Assembly (NCBI RefSeq): GCF_036850765.1
Contig: NC_089490.1
Coordinates: 100,552,074-100,616,073, forward strand
From: Saccopteryx bilineata
Taxonomy: Eukaryota > Chordata > Mammalia > Chiroptera > Emballonuridae
DNA length: 64,000 nucleotides
Direction: 5' to 3'
The notes under the pieces were generated by a model that was given only the letters and a program-made list of their open reading frames with translations, was not told the origin of the DNA and ran no database searches. Made by a program: the position numbers and the translations under genes. Of this stretch, positions 1-10,865 are shown piece after piece. The stretch's first letter is position 1; the number at the start of each line of letters is the position of its first letter.

Positions 1-890
1 TAGCCAAGCTTCCTCACTGTCATGTGCCCCTACTGCCTAATGTCTTCTGAATAACTTTTTACTTGACAATTTATTGAATGGCACTGTGAGGTTTTTGTTT
101 CTTCCCCCTGTTGTCTCCATGATAAATTCAGGACATACATAGAAAGAACATCTTGCTGAAAAATAGATGATACTGCAATTCGTATTTGGCCACAGAACAT
201 TTAGCAATCACATTAGCTATAATTTTTCATAGCAATGTATTTTTTTCTCAATAATTGCTTAGTCTATCTCCTAAGTAGTTATAACACTGAATTATAATTA
301 TTATTTTTAAATCTATTTTCTTCTCAAAGTTACTTGTTTATAGTGGATTCTGATAGAAAAAAATGTTTTTAATTTTCAAAGTATCTTTTCTCTGTGTGTA
401 AAGGGTTGTCACTTAGTTATTTGTGAATATGATTACAGTAATTCTAAATTAGTGATGGTCAAGAATAAAATTCAAATTTGGTTGATTGTCTTCAACCAAA
501 GAATTTAATAAATCTGAACAAAAGAAAGTAAAAATAACTTACTGGGGAAAGTTCATCCCACCCCTGTTCCCAACTATTCCCACAGGTAACTAGTGAGTTT
601 CTGTGTTTCCTTTCACAGAAGAAAATAATCATTAAGTGGTACTTGGCCCTTTTGTTATTAACCATAATAGTTTTACTAGATGTTTGATAAAATTTTGATG
701 AAGGAATTATTTTAGTTATTCAAAATAAAACATAGCATGGTAAGTTTTACAATTTGGTAGATAACTAATTTTAAGGAAAGTGATATCTTTTCCCCAAACC
801 TTTTACCTTCATGGACATAGGTAAAATATCTGGTCTTTCTATTGTATCACTTGCATAAATGGACTTTATTAGACCTTTCAAGCAATGTAG
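1..890 (+). other. TMPO: TMPO intron, no recognised element
   Basis: AT-rich intronic sequence upstream of the first exon seen here. I recognise no repeat or exon. Confidence 0.6.
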
Positions 891-1174
891 TTTTTTTGTT
901 TTTGTTTTTTTAGTGAGAGGGGAGGGAGAAAAAGAAAGGCAGAGACAGAGGGACAGGAAGGGAAAGAGATAGGAAGCATCAACTCATAGTTGCAGCACTT
1001 TAGTTGTTCATTGATTGCTTTTTCATATGTTCCTTGACTGGGGGCTCTAGCCGAGCTCAAGCCAACGGCCATGGGATCATGTCTGTGATCCCGTACTTAG
1101 GCTTGTGACCTTGGGGTTTCAAACCTGGGTCCTCAGAGTCCCAGGTCAGTGCTCTCTCACCACCTAGTCAGGCT
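891..1174 (-). repeat. SINE S3, minus strand
   Basis: Poly-T then GAGAGGGGAGG at the left, and the reverse complement of the S3 head (CTAGTCAGGC) at the right. The target CAATGTAGTTTT is duplicated on both sides. Confidence 0.85.
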
Positions 1175-1377
1175 CAAACAATGTAGTTTTAAATTTTAAA
1201 TTATTTGAAGAGTTTTAAAGTACTGAGTATACATTGGTAATACCACATAGACTATTTTAAACTAGAATAATTTTCAAATACTTTTAATTTATTGGCATTG
1301 AGCAGTTAATTATTAAAGAGGCAGCAGTGTTGAAAGTAGTTTTTAAAAGTGCTTGGCTTTGAGATACATCATAAGTC

Positions 1378-1593
1378 AGCTATTCTCAAGTTGGACTAAC
1401 AGACTGAATGGACAAGTGGATCTTCAAAAGGTAGACCTGCAGGCATTAACTAGGGAGTCCACAAGAGGGTCGAGAAGAACTCCGAGGAAAAGGGTGATTG
1501 ATGCAAGGCTTATTGCTTAGAATTGGGTTTTTAGATTGGTAGGGTTTTAGTGATTATTTTACATTTATTGTTTTTGTTTTGTTTTCAAACTAA
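1378..1593 (+). pseudogene. TMPO: Broken duplicate of the TMPO beta exon and its downstream intron
   Basis: 216 nt, roughly 93-95% identical by eye to 4024-4239 in the same orientation. The exon part is broken: a 2-nt loss early in the exon gives a TGA in the tenth codon, and a second 2-nt loss follows near GACCTGCAG. A GT donor (GTGATT) is preserved, but the sequence before 1378 (CATAAGTC) is not the acceptor of the real exon. Homology begins at the first base of the exon and stops 3 nt before the next exon. The copy keeps CAA (Gln) where the real exon has CGA. Confidence 0.88.
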
Positions 1594-1597
1594 ACTA

Positions 1598-1768
1598 ATT
1601 ATTCTCAACTCTGGCTGCACATTGCAATCCCTTCAGGAGCTATAAAAATTTACTGTGCACAGGCCATTCTAGATTCTGACTTGATTGGTCTAAGGCAGGG
1701 TTGGGGGCAGTTGATTTTTTTTTAAAAATGTCCCCAGGTGATGCTGTGCTGCAGGGATTAAGATTAAA
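1598..1768. repeat. MER5A-like hAT (Charlie) remnant
   Basis: TTCTCAACTCTGGCTGCACA at the left and CCCCAGGTGATGCTG at the right resemble the remembered MER5A ends. It was later interrupted by the SINE at 1782. Confidence 0.6.
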
Positions 1769-1781
1769 ACTACTGTTTCCT

Positions 1782-2068
1782 GCCTGACCAGGCGGTGGTG
1801 CAGTGGAGAGAGCGTCGGACTGGAATGCGGAGGACCCAGGTTCGAGACCCCAAGGTTACTAGCTTGGACCCAAGGTCGCTGCTTGAGCAAGGGTTACTCG
1901 GTCTGCTGTAGCCTGCGGTCAAGGCACATATGAGAAATCAATCAATGAACGACTAAAGTGCCACAAAGAAAAACTGATGATTGATGCTTCTCATCTCTTT
2001 CCGTTCCTGTCTGTCTGTCCTTATCTAGCCCTCTCTCTGACTCTCTCTCTGTCTGAAAAAAAAAACAC
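1782..2068 (+). repeat. SINE S3, plus strand
   Basis: Head GCCTGACCAGGCGGTGG, RNA polymerase III A and B box region, and an A-rich end. The target ACTACTGTTTCCT is perfectly duplicated at 1769-1781 and 2069-2081. Confidence 0.92.
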
Positions 2069-2152
2069 ACTACTGTTTCCTTTTAGTCAAATAATTGGGA
2101 ACTTAACAAATAATAAGCAGTTATATGTATATGCAGTTTGTTCACAGATTGG

Positions 2153-2731
2153 TCTTTTTTTTCTTTTTGACAGAGAGAGGGACAGACAGATAGGAAGGGA
2201 GAGAGATGAGAACCATCAGTTCTTCGTTGTGACTCCTTAGTTGTTGGGGGGTGGGGGGGCTTCAGCAGAGCGAGCAACCTTGGGCTCAACCCAGCAACCA
2301 TGGGGTCATGTCTATGATCCCACGCTCAAGCCAGCGGCCTCAGGGTTTTCAGCCTGGGTCCTCAGCGTCCCAGTTCAATGCCCTATTCCAGGGGTCCCCA
2401 AACTGCGGCCCCCTGAGGCCATTTATCCGGCCCCCGCCGCACTTCTGGAAGGGGCACCTCTTTCATTGGTGGTCAGTGAGAGGAGCATAGTTCCCATTGA
2501 AATACTGGTCAGTTTGTTGATTTAAATTTACTTGTTCTTTATTTTAAATATTGTATTTGTTCCCGTTTTTTTACTTCAAAATAAGATATGTGCAGTGTGC
2601 ATAGGGATTTGTTCATAGTTTTTTTTTTATAGTCTGGCCCTCCCAACAGTCTGAGGGACAGTGAACTGGCCCCCTGTGTAAAAAGTTTGGGGACCCCTGT
2701 CCTATTCACTGCGCCTCCGCCTGGTCAGGCA
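2153..2731 (-). repeat. SINE S3, minus strand, split by a hAT element
   Basis: T-rich tail at the left, head CCGCCTGGTCAGGC at the right, flanked by AGATTGGTCTT. Interrupted at 2389-2699. Confidence 0.88.
2389..2699. mobile_element. Non-autonomous hAT element (CAGGGGTCCCCAAAC termini)
   Basis: 311 bp bounded by CAGGGGTCCCCAAAC and GTTTGGGGACCCCTG. The 8-bp flanks CCCTATTC and TCCTATTC differ at one base, as expected for a hAT target duplication. A longer copy (366 bp) of the same family lies at 49568-49933. No transposase is encoded. Confidence 0.9.
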
Positions 2732-4023
2732 GAGATTGGTCTTCTGACTAACATGTACATTCAGCAAAAATCTAATTGATATCAAGGAAAGGAACACAGA
2801 GATCCAGGTTGTGACAAAGAGACACTACAAAATGAGTTCTGAGACTGTGTCTGTACTTTATGGGTTTAGTACTAATACTTCCCAGCTAAATAAGCATGCT
2901 TATTGGATGACCACTATTGTCCCAGGACAAAAGTAAAATATATCCGTCTTTAAAATTAATAGATACTGACTCAGCTATAAAAAACATCCATTATCTAGAT
3001 AAAATATTAGTTTGAAAAGCAAAAGTGACATATATAAGCGCACTTTAATATAATACCAATCATGGATGGCTGTTCTCTAGTTAAAAGAGTTTTAAAGGAT
3101 CATCAGTGGCTTCAAAGTTGAGTAACTTGCTATTTGGGGTGCAGAATCTGCATTTTAACAAAAGCACCAGTTGATTAATACATATACTCCAGTTTGAGAA
3201 GCACTAGTCTAATGGTTTTCAAGCTATTTTATAAGGATTACTAACTTATTTTTTAAATGAAGGAACATTACTTGGCTTTTCAGGGAGAAATGAATCAGGA
3301 CTGGAAGGTAACAATGGTCTATCACTATTACATTTCTAGCTCTCAAAAAAATTTTTCTAGCTCTCTCTAGTGGAGTGGTAGCACTTGAATGAGGCTTGGC
3401 ACAGACACTTTAGGTGTGCATGGTCATGAAAGGGGACCAGGTTTTTGTTGCTGTTTAATTTTAATATCTGTTTATAAGAAGAGTTTGATACCTGGGAATT
3501 TTTAGGTTTAGGTAGCTGTATATGGCTTATAATTTAAACTGATGCTATGTATTTCAAATAATCCTAACCAAAGGCAAATAATAATGTTTAATCTATTTTA
3601 ACAATTATACATTTTGTATTTTGTTTTTAAAGGAACTGACTTGTAACAAATAACTTTCTTATAAGTCAAAGAAAGTCATGCTCAGCCTCTCAGCCTGCTT
3701 TTTTGTTTAGGTGAAGAGATGCAGCTACAATCCTAGAGCCAAATAGCAAACAAGTCACAGAAGGAGTCAGTGATAAGTTGATGTGCTTTTTCTCCCCTCA
3801 CTTCTGTAATAATTTGTGAGCTCCTATAGTCAGACCCTTGAGTGTGTTTTTACCATATATTATGTGGTTTCTGATACTTACATATTGGCTCAATCGATAC
3901 ATGTAGAAATATATTGAAGGCATAGCATTGGAGACTTTTTATGGCTTCTCAGTGTGCTAATATGGCCATTGTAAGGTGTTTGATGTTAGAATATGACTTT
4001 TTAATGTGTCAATGCTTGATTAG
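2732..4023 (+). other. TMPO: TMPO intron; MER5A-like scrap, otherwise unassigned
   Basis: About 3130-3210 (GCAGAATCTGCATTTTAACA to GAGAAGCACTAGTCT) resembles the 3' end of a MER5-type hAT repeat. The remainder is AT-rich and unrecognised. Confidence 0.5.
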
Positions 4024-4143
4024 AGCTATTCTCGAGCTGGAATAACTGAGACTGAATGGACAAGTGGATCTTCAAAAGGCGGACCTCTGCAGGCATTAAC
4101 TAGGGAGTCCACAAGAGGGTCAAGAAGAACTCCGAGGAAAAGG
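4024..4143 (+). CDS. TMPO: TMPO exon, beta-specific (SYSRAGITETEW...)
   Basis: Acceptor ATTAG before 4024 and donor GTGATG after 4143; 40 codons, phase 0 on both sides. It encodes SYSRAGITETEWTSG and ends TPRKR. Human has Gln where this copy has Arg (CGA), while the broken duplicate at 1378 keeps CAA (Gln). The downstream intron is only 99 nt. Confidence 0.95.
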
Positions 4144-7100
4144 GTGATGCAAGGCTTATTGCTTAGAATTGGGTTTTCAGATTGGTAGGGTTTTAGTGAT
4201 TATTTTATATTTATTGTTTTTGTTTTGTTTTCAAACTAACAGGTGGATACTTCAGAACATTTTCGTATAGATGGTGCAATAATTTCAGAGAGTACTCCCA
4301 TAGCTGAAACTATAATGGCTTCAAGCAACGAAACCTTAGTAAATATGTTTCATAAACTATACAAGTGGTATTCTGTGTAAATTACCCTTAGCATTGGGGA
4401 GGTGGTGAATTTTGGCAAATCTCAAACTTAACATGGTTTTAAACATTAAATGATAAACTTATTTTTCCTCTATATTTCTGAATTTTAGATTTTACTCAAT
4501 GTAGCCGAATTATATATATAAATTTAATTCATTGTACAAGAATCCAAAGTGTTATAAGGATACTTTTTTGCTAAAATATTTAAAGCACAATAAGGCTTCA
4601 CATGTGAGAAACACTGAATATGTTCATTTCTGGGACCTTTGCCTAAATTTTTATTAAGGGAAAGTTCAAATATTACAGAAATAAAATATCTTTTCTTTTT
4701 TTCACATGTCTTTGTTATGTTTGGATAATTCTGAGTCTGAATAATTTGAATCTTGGCAGGTTGTCAATAGGGTGACTGGAAATTTCAAGCATGCAGCTCC
4801 TATTCTGCCAATCACTGAATTCTCAGACATATCCAGAAGAACACCAAAGAAACCATTGACAAGAGCTGAAGTAAATGAATAAAATTTAGATCGATGTTAT
4901 CATTGATCTTTTAAAGAGGAAATATTTATATTTGTTTTTTGGAATGGGAGGGTACAGAGCTTTACTGGGGGATGTATGTGTGGGGATGTGTGTATATGCA
5001 TATATTATTTTTAAGACATACTTTTAATTGGTGACAATAAAGAGTAACCAATATACTATGACATGCTAATACTATCCTCTTGCTACTGTGTGCCTCATAA
5101 GTTCCAGTTTTCAAGGGAGTGGTCATTAGTGTGCTGCTTATAACATGTTCTTTTTGTTATGGATGTGAGTTGAAAGTGTAACTGGGCAGTACGGGAGGCT
5201 ATATTATCTTTTTTGAAAGGTTAAATAGTGGGACTTTAAAGTGACTTTGGATAATGGCTTCATTTGATTAACTCCTGTATAATTAAGCTTTAAAGTACTA
5301 ACTGCATGATGCATTATAGTTTTCATGAATTGTTACCAACAGTTATTTTTATTAGGGCTTAAAGTTAAACACAGCTAAATAATCAGATTGTTTAAAAAGT
5401 ATATATTTTGTGGGTTTTTAAATTTTATTTATTAATGGGTTTTATTCAATGAGAGAAAGGGGGAGGCAGAAATAGACTCCCGCTTGGGCCCTGACTGGAA
5501 TCCACCCAGCAAGCCCACTAGGGAGCATTGCTCCATTGCTCAGCAACTGAGCTCTTCTTAGCTCCTGAGGGAGAGGCCATGGAGCCTCCTCAGCACCCAG
5601 GGCCAGCTGTCTCCAGTCGAGCCATGGCTGCAGAAGGGGAAGGGGGGGGAAGGAGTGGAGAAGCAGATGGGCACTTCTCCTGTGTGTCCTGACCAGGAAT
5701 TGAACCAAGGATATCCATACAGTGGGCTGACGCTCTACCACGGAGCCAGCTGGCCAGGACCTATATTTTATGTTTTTTAAGTTAGGAAGATTAGATTGAC
5801 GCTACTTAAAAAACTCATATACTAAAATTTGTTAAAGATTTATGTTAATTTGATATCTTCTATAATTATTTATTATAAAATTTTTAATGGAGGAAGAAAC
5901 AATTCTACCTCCATAGCATGAGAAGTCCACTGGGGGAATATATTTTGCCATATTAGCTGCACTGAATATTTATTTTCTGACTTTAACTTTTAATGTGTAG
6001 CAATTTTTTTCTTCCCCAATTATCACATTAACTTATATCCACTTTGAAGAAATTGGGAGAGAGCCTTGGAAATGTGTGTATTTAGGCGATAATGAATTTA
6101 GAAATGGCAGTTAAAAGCTAGATAAGTTTAAATGTATTCTCATCTCAAATTTATATTTAAAATGTATTTTAATTGCTGCACATTTACACTGTCGTTTTTA
6201 ACTGTTGTTTGTTTCTTATTAGGTGGGAGAAAAAACAGAGGAAAGAAGAATAGAAAGGGATATTCTTAAGGAAATGTTTCCCTTTGAAGCATCTACACCA
6301 ACAGGAATTAGGTATTCAGATACATTGAAACAAGTAGTTAATTTTACTGAGGCATTTATATTTTCATTTATTCCACTTTTTAAAGGTATAATGGACAGGT
6401 AAAATTAAATATATATATATACACATATATATAGTGTGTTACAATATGATTTAATATACATAAATGAGGATTTTAATTCTTCACAAAGTTTTACCTGTGT
6501 TCTCAGAATTAAACCGTTCTTTTTGGAGCAGTTCTTCTAAGTTACTAATTCATATTCTGGAAAGTTCAGTCAGTTTCAAAGTTAACTTTTTTAAAGTAAA
6601 GTACTGTAGATAAATCATTTACCTACTGCCTGACCTGTGGTGGCGCAGTGGATAGAGCGTCGACCTGGAAATGGTGGGGTCACTGGTTCAAAGCCCTGGG
6701 CTTGCCTGGTCAAGGCACATACGGGAGTTGATGCTTCCGGCTCCTCCCCCCTTCTCTCTCTCTGTCTCTCCTCTCTCTCTGTCTCTCCCTCTCCTCTCTA
6801 AAATGAATAAATAAAAAATTAAAAAAAAATCATTTACCTACTATTTAATTCCTATTTTTAAATCTAAATGGAAACCTACTAAGAAGAAAACTGTTTTCCG
6901 AGATTTCTGTTTTCTGATTGAAGAGACTGTATTTAAATATCTGTTGAATTGTTTCCTGACTGAAGGAATCACACCAAACTAACTTATTTCTTCCTCTTAT
7001 ACCCTACATATATTATCAGAAAAACTTCTGAGAAGGCAAGTTTAGTGAATATTTATCAGTGTTCTGAATATTATTTTTTAATAAAAGATGTAACTTTTTA

Positions 7101-7569
7101 AATGGAAGATGTGTAGAAGATTTAAATACTAGACTGACATCACTATTTATATGTGACAATTTTCTACTGTTACCTCAGGGAATATGTTTGGAATTAGGGG
7201 TGGTAATAACATTTTATATTATTTATCGAACTCATGGCTTCATCTAAAACTGACTTTTATCTTTTCTCCTTTCACTCCAACAGCGCTAGTTGCCGCAGGC
7301 CAATCAAAGGGGCTGCAGGCCGGCCACTAGAACACAGTGATTTCAGGATGGAGGAATCTTACTCATCTAAATATATCCCTAAGTATGTTCCCTTGGCAGA
7401 TATCAAATCAGAAAAGACAAAAAAGGGACGTGCCATTCCCATGTGGATAAAAATTTTGCTGTTTGTTATTGTGGCCACTTTCTTGTTTTTGGTCTATCAA
7501 GCTATGGAAACCAACCAAGGAAATCCATTCTCTCGTTTACGTTTTAACTACTCTGGAAATACCAACTGA
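4024..7569 (+). CDS. TMPO: TMPO (LAP2-beta/gamma) C-terminal half, 5 coding exons
   Basis: Thymopoietin/lamina-associated polypeptide 2. The beta and gamma forms are inner nuclear membrane proteins that bind lamin B and chromatin. Coding segments 4024-4143, 4243-4338, 4760-4870, 6223-6311 and 7284-7569 join in one frame with AG/GT borders and give the last 233 residues of the beta form. The first three exons are 120, 96 and 111 nt, all phase 0, 109 codons in total; this is the block I know to be absent from LAP2-gamma, so it is a frame-neutral cassette. The fifth exon carries the single membrane span (IKILLFVIVATFLFLVYQA), preceded by a lysine-rich nucleoplasmic stretch and followed by a short luminal tail. 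The LEM and LEM-like domains and the alpha-specific exon lie upstream, outside the window. The product length matches the human beta form over this part. Identification rests on near-identity to remembered human protein sequence. Confidence 0.96.
4243..4338 (+). CDS. TMPO: TMPO exon, beta-specific (VDTSEHFRID...)
   Basis: 32 codons from VDTSEHFRIDG to SSNETL, acceptor CTAACAG and donor GTAAAT, phase 0. It is part of the block absent from LAP2-gamma. Confidence 0.95.
4339..4759 (+). other. TMPO: TMPO intron, nothing recognised
   Basis: AT-rich intronic sequence between two beta exons, without a recognisable repeat. Confidence 0.6.
4760..4870 (+). CDS. TMPO: TMPO exon, beta-specific (VVNRVTGNFKH...)
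   Basis: 37 codons from VVNRVTGNFKH to KKPLTRAE, acceptor TTGGCAG and donor GTAAAT, phase 0. In the known protein this part lies in the nucleoplasmic region close to the lamin B-binding segment. Confidence 0.95.
4871..5410 (+). other. TMPO: TMPO intron, nothing recognised
   Basis: AT-rich intronic DNA. No repeat termini or open frame of note. Confidence 0.6.
5411..5760 (-). repeat. SINE S1 (older), minus strand, in TMPO intron
   Basis: Reverse complement of an S1 element ending GAGCCAGCTGGCCAGGAC, with a poor T-rich tail at the left. Short target copy TATATTTT on both sides. Confidence 0.8.
6223..6311 (+). CDS. TMPO: TMPO exon shared by beta and gamma (VGEKTEERR...)
   Basis: 89 nt, acceptor TTATTAG and donor GTATTC. 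It encodes VGEKTEERRIERDILKEM and so on, ending in a split serine codon (AG then C) that is completed at 7284. It belongs to the lamin B-binding region. Confidence 0.95.
6628..6826 (+). repeat. SINE S2, plus strand, in TMPO intron
   Basis: GCCTGACCTGTGGTGGCGCA head, CT-rich middle, ATGAATAAATAAA tail. The 16-bp target AAATCATTTACCTACT is repeated perfectly at 6612-6627 and 6827-6842, so it is a young insertion. Confidence 0.95.
7284..7569 (+). CDS. TMPO: TMPO terminal coding exon with transmembrane anchor
   Basis: Acceptor CCAACAG before 7284, stop TGA at 7567-7569. It encodes ASCRRPIKGAAGRPLE, then the KSEKTKKGR basic stretch, then the membrane span and a luminal tail ending SGNTN. An open frame begins earlier, at 7234, but that part is intron. 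The tail after NPFS differs strongly from the human tail as I remember it, while the length is the same. Confidence 0.95.
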
Positions 7570-9690
7570 ATGATATCTCTTTGGCACACTCAACTTGGTC
7601 TCCTATTTTTAATAACTATAGAAAAACATTTGTGTACACTTGATTCAAGCTGAAAAATAATGTGATTTCACCTCAATAAATGTAGTATTCTATTGAAAAG
7701 CAAACAGGATATATAAATGGACTTCATTAAATGTTTTGGACATTGGACTAGTAGGAGATCACTTTGTGCCATACGAATAATCTTTTTTAGCTCTGGAACT
7801 TTTTTGTAGGCTTTATTTTTTTAATGTGGACATCTTATTTCATTTTTGAGAAAAATGTATATTGTTTCTGTGTACTTGGGAAACAAGAAGGGCAAGATGT
7901 ATAATGTGAAGCTACACATTTAAATACTTTGAATTCTTACAGAAAAGATTTAAGAATTATTCTCTGCTGAATAAAAACTTTAGAGATATGTGAAACATGA
8001 AATTCAGTATGAGAAAATTTAACTTGGAGTTGTACTTTTTGTAACAGCAGCGAAGTTTGATGGTGTTTATGGGGAAAAGTACAGCAATAATCTCTTCTGT
8101 AACTTTTATTAATAGTAATGCTATTATTTGTAGCCCTATTGTACTCACTTTGTAAAAGATTTCTAATATCATGAATGTCCTACTTCAGTAAGACCCATTT
8201 AAATACAGTTGAATTTTAGCAGGGATCTTTTAAAGGAACATACATATACATGTTAGCTATTAGCTGGCTATACATGTTCTTAGAAGCTGTTAAGCTAGCT
8301 ATAAGGCTATAATTGGAAACCTGTGCTTTTTATTTACAGCAAAAAATATTGTCAGTCCAGTTTGCTACCAAAATAGTTTTTAAGATAATTGTGTGTCTGT
8401 TTAAAAGTTAGGAACTTTACACACTGGTTTTAGCTTCCATTTGGATTCCTTATTGCACTGTCTTATGTTACCAAAAACAAATTTTGCCAAGTATTTTTGC
8501 CCTGTATTTCTCAATATAATTTGATTTAAGAGTACAGAAAATATTTGCTTTTAAATTACATAGTAAACTTCTCGGATACACAGTAGTTGATACATGAATT
8601 TGTGAACTCTTAATATGAGGCGGGCATTATGATTTTTGTGTATTCATAAAGTGGTTTCAGTTTTATCTTTTGGTTGATTTATTTTTTTAGCTAAAACTTA
8701 CCTCATGTATAACTTGGTTAAGTAACTGAAATTTCAATAGAATCAAGTAAAACAAAAATTTTAAACTTACTCATTTGAGTTATTAATTTTACAGCCTTTG
8801 ACCATAAAGCACACTAAAAACATAAGTTATTTTTAAATATCATCTGAAATAAAAAGATACTTTTAAAAAGAGGAAAAGCTGAAGATGTATATTTAGATCA
8901 GCACACAACTTTGGGTTGAATTAGTCCTATTCTGATATTTAGCTTTTAGATATTTTGTAGACATTTTTCACTTGGCAGTTTAGCAGAAATGTTTATAGGC
9001 CTGATACTGTGGAGGGGGCTAGAAACATACTCCTGCATCAGAAGCGCTTGCTGCTCTGTGGATAAGGGTTTCTTTGAGATGTGCCACATAGAGGGCAAGC
9101 TTTCCTCAACTTTTCTGCTTGTAAGGTAATAGGCCCTGCCCAGATAGCTCAGTTGTTTGGAGCGTCGTCCAGAAGTGCAGAGGTTGCCAGTTCAGTCCCT
9201 GGTCAGGGCACATACAGGAGCCCTGTTTCTGTAGTGCTTGCTCTCTCTTTCTCTCTCTCTAAAATAAGTAAAAACTTAAAAAAAAAAGGGCAATAGCAGT
9301 CTCCTTTCACTTCCTCTGTTTTTAAACTTTGTTTCCCATTTTGTTTTCATTCTTTTGTTTATAATTAGAAATTGTGAGAAGCTGCATTTAATGTTTAAAA
9401 ATGAGGGACGATAAATCAGACTATGTATGTAAGATCAATTTTCTCATAGGAAAGGTATGGTCCAAAATAGCAAAGGTAGACCAGGTAAAACATGTAGCCT
9501 TTTATTTTTAATGTGTATTTGGTCTTTTGTCGGTGTCTGTTTATTCCAGTAGAATGAATATGCCCTTAATGTAAATGCAAAGCGTTTCTTCCTGATTAAA
9601 CTGTAGATGTAGACTTTACAATATAATTCAACAATAAAAAGTAATTAACCTCTAGTTTTGTCATTGCAATAAATGCTTTTTACATAGAAC
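7570..9690 (+). other. TMPO: TMPO 3' UTR
   Basis: AT-rich sequence after the stop codon. Candidate polyadenylation signals AATAAA lie at 7675-7680 (close to the stop) and at 9633-9638 and 9668-9673. The distal pair would give a 3' UTR of about 2.1 kb and the proximal one about 0.1 kb, so two mRNA lengths are possible. A SINE at 9132-9289 lies inside the distal UTR. The exact cleavage site cannot be read. Confidence 0.7.
9132..9289 (+). repeat. SINE S4 within the TMPO 3' UTR
   Basis: GCCCTGCCCAGATAGCTCAG head, TGGTCAGGGCACATACAGGA B-box side, CT tract and A tail. It adds about 160 nt to the distal 3' UTR in sense orientation. Confidence 0.8.
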
Positions 9691-10458
9691 AAACTATAAA
9701 ATTTCCTGGTAACATTTTTTATGTGGTATTTATGGATTGTTGAGTTTTAGTTCTCATTTCAATCAACTCCTCTGATTTGCTTCTAATCACTGTAGTAATC
9801 GGGTCCTTGTTTATTCATCAATAAGCAAATGTATAGCCATTATACTTAGAACAATTACAGAGACACCTTGACCACTCACTACAATGTGGTAGCTACTTCT
9901 TTTCAGTTATGTCCTCTTAACTGCCCAGGTATATGTCTTCTCTATAGCACTCATGGTTGTTAGTCTTGCTCTGAGACTAATCAGAAATTTTACTGTTGTA
10001 CATATATCCCAGAGCTGTGTTCACAAGGATCAAAGTGCCTTTGTCTCTTCATCATCCATGTGTCCCCAGAGGTGATTTTATTTAAATTAGTGATTCTCAT
10101 AGTAATATATTTGGTATAATTAACTAGATAGGAAATAGCATCAAAGGCCTAAAATAACAATAAAGTGTGCTTTTATTGAATACTTACTATGTACTAATAG
10201 TATTCTGTGTACTTGATATGTATTGACTCACTTAATCCTCGTGCTACTCCTATGAACTAGGTATTTTCTTATTCCCATATTACAAATGAGGAAAATGATG
10301 CTCAGAGGGGTTAAGAAACTTGCCCAAGTTTGCACAGCTGGGAAATCAGGGGATCTAAAAGACCAATGATGAGTTCATACTCTATACCACTTCTGTTTAT
10401 TTTAGCCTTTCTCTCTGCATGACTGATGGTGCTTCTAAGTTCCAGACCTCTGGGGACT
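9691..10458. other. Intergenic, with a MIR-like remnant
   Basis: Immediately downstream of TMPO. About 10170-10370 (TTTATTGAATACTTACTATG through AATGAGGAAAATGATGCTCA to CTTGCCCAAG) has the layout of an ancient MIR SINE. The rest is unassigned. Confidence 0.6.
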
Positions 10459-10774
10459 TTTTTTTTTTTTAATTAATTTATTTATTTTTAACAGAGACAG
10501 AGAGAGAGTCAGAGAGAGGGATAGACAGGGACAGACAGACAGGAATGGAGAGATGAGAAGCATCAATCATTAGTTTTTCGTTGCGCATTGCGACACCTTA
10601 GTTGTTCATTGATTGCTTTCTCATATGTGCCTTGACCATGGGCCTTCAGCAGACCGAGTAACCCCTTGCTCGAGCCAGACGAGCCCATGTTCAAGCTGGC
10701 AACCTCGGGGTCTCGAACCTGGGTCCTCAGCATCCCAGTCTGACGCTCTATCCACTGCGCCACTGCCTGGTCAT
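10459..10774 (-). repeat. SINE S3, minus strand
   Basis: Poly-T, then AACAGAGACAGAGAG, and the head complement CACTGCCTGGTCATGC at the right. Near-identical target CTGGGGACTTTTT / CTGGGGATTTTTT. Confidence 0.88.
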
Positions 10775-10865
10775 GCTGGGGATTTTTTTAAAGCTTACTT
10801 CTACATTGAATCTTCCTCCGTGGTCATTTAAGTTGAAGCCTTTACCTTTGTTAATTCATTTCTTT

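Noticed and set aside
7234..7283. Upstream extension of the terminal TMPO frame with its own ATG
   Set aside because: The acceptor CCAACAG at 7277-7283 and continuity with the 6223-6311 exon place this part in the intron.
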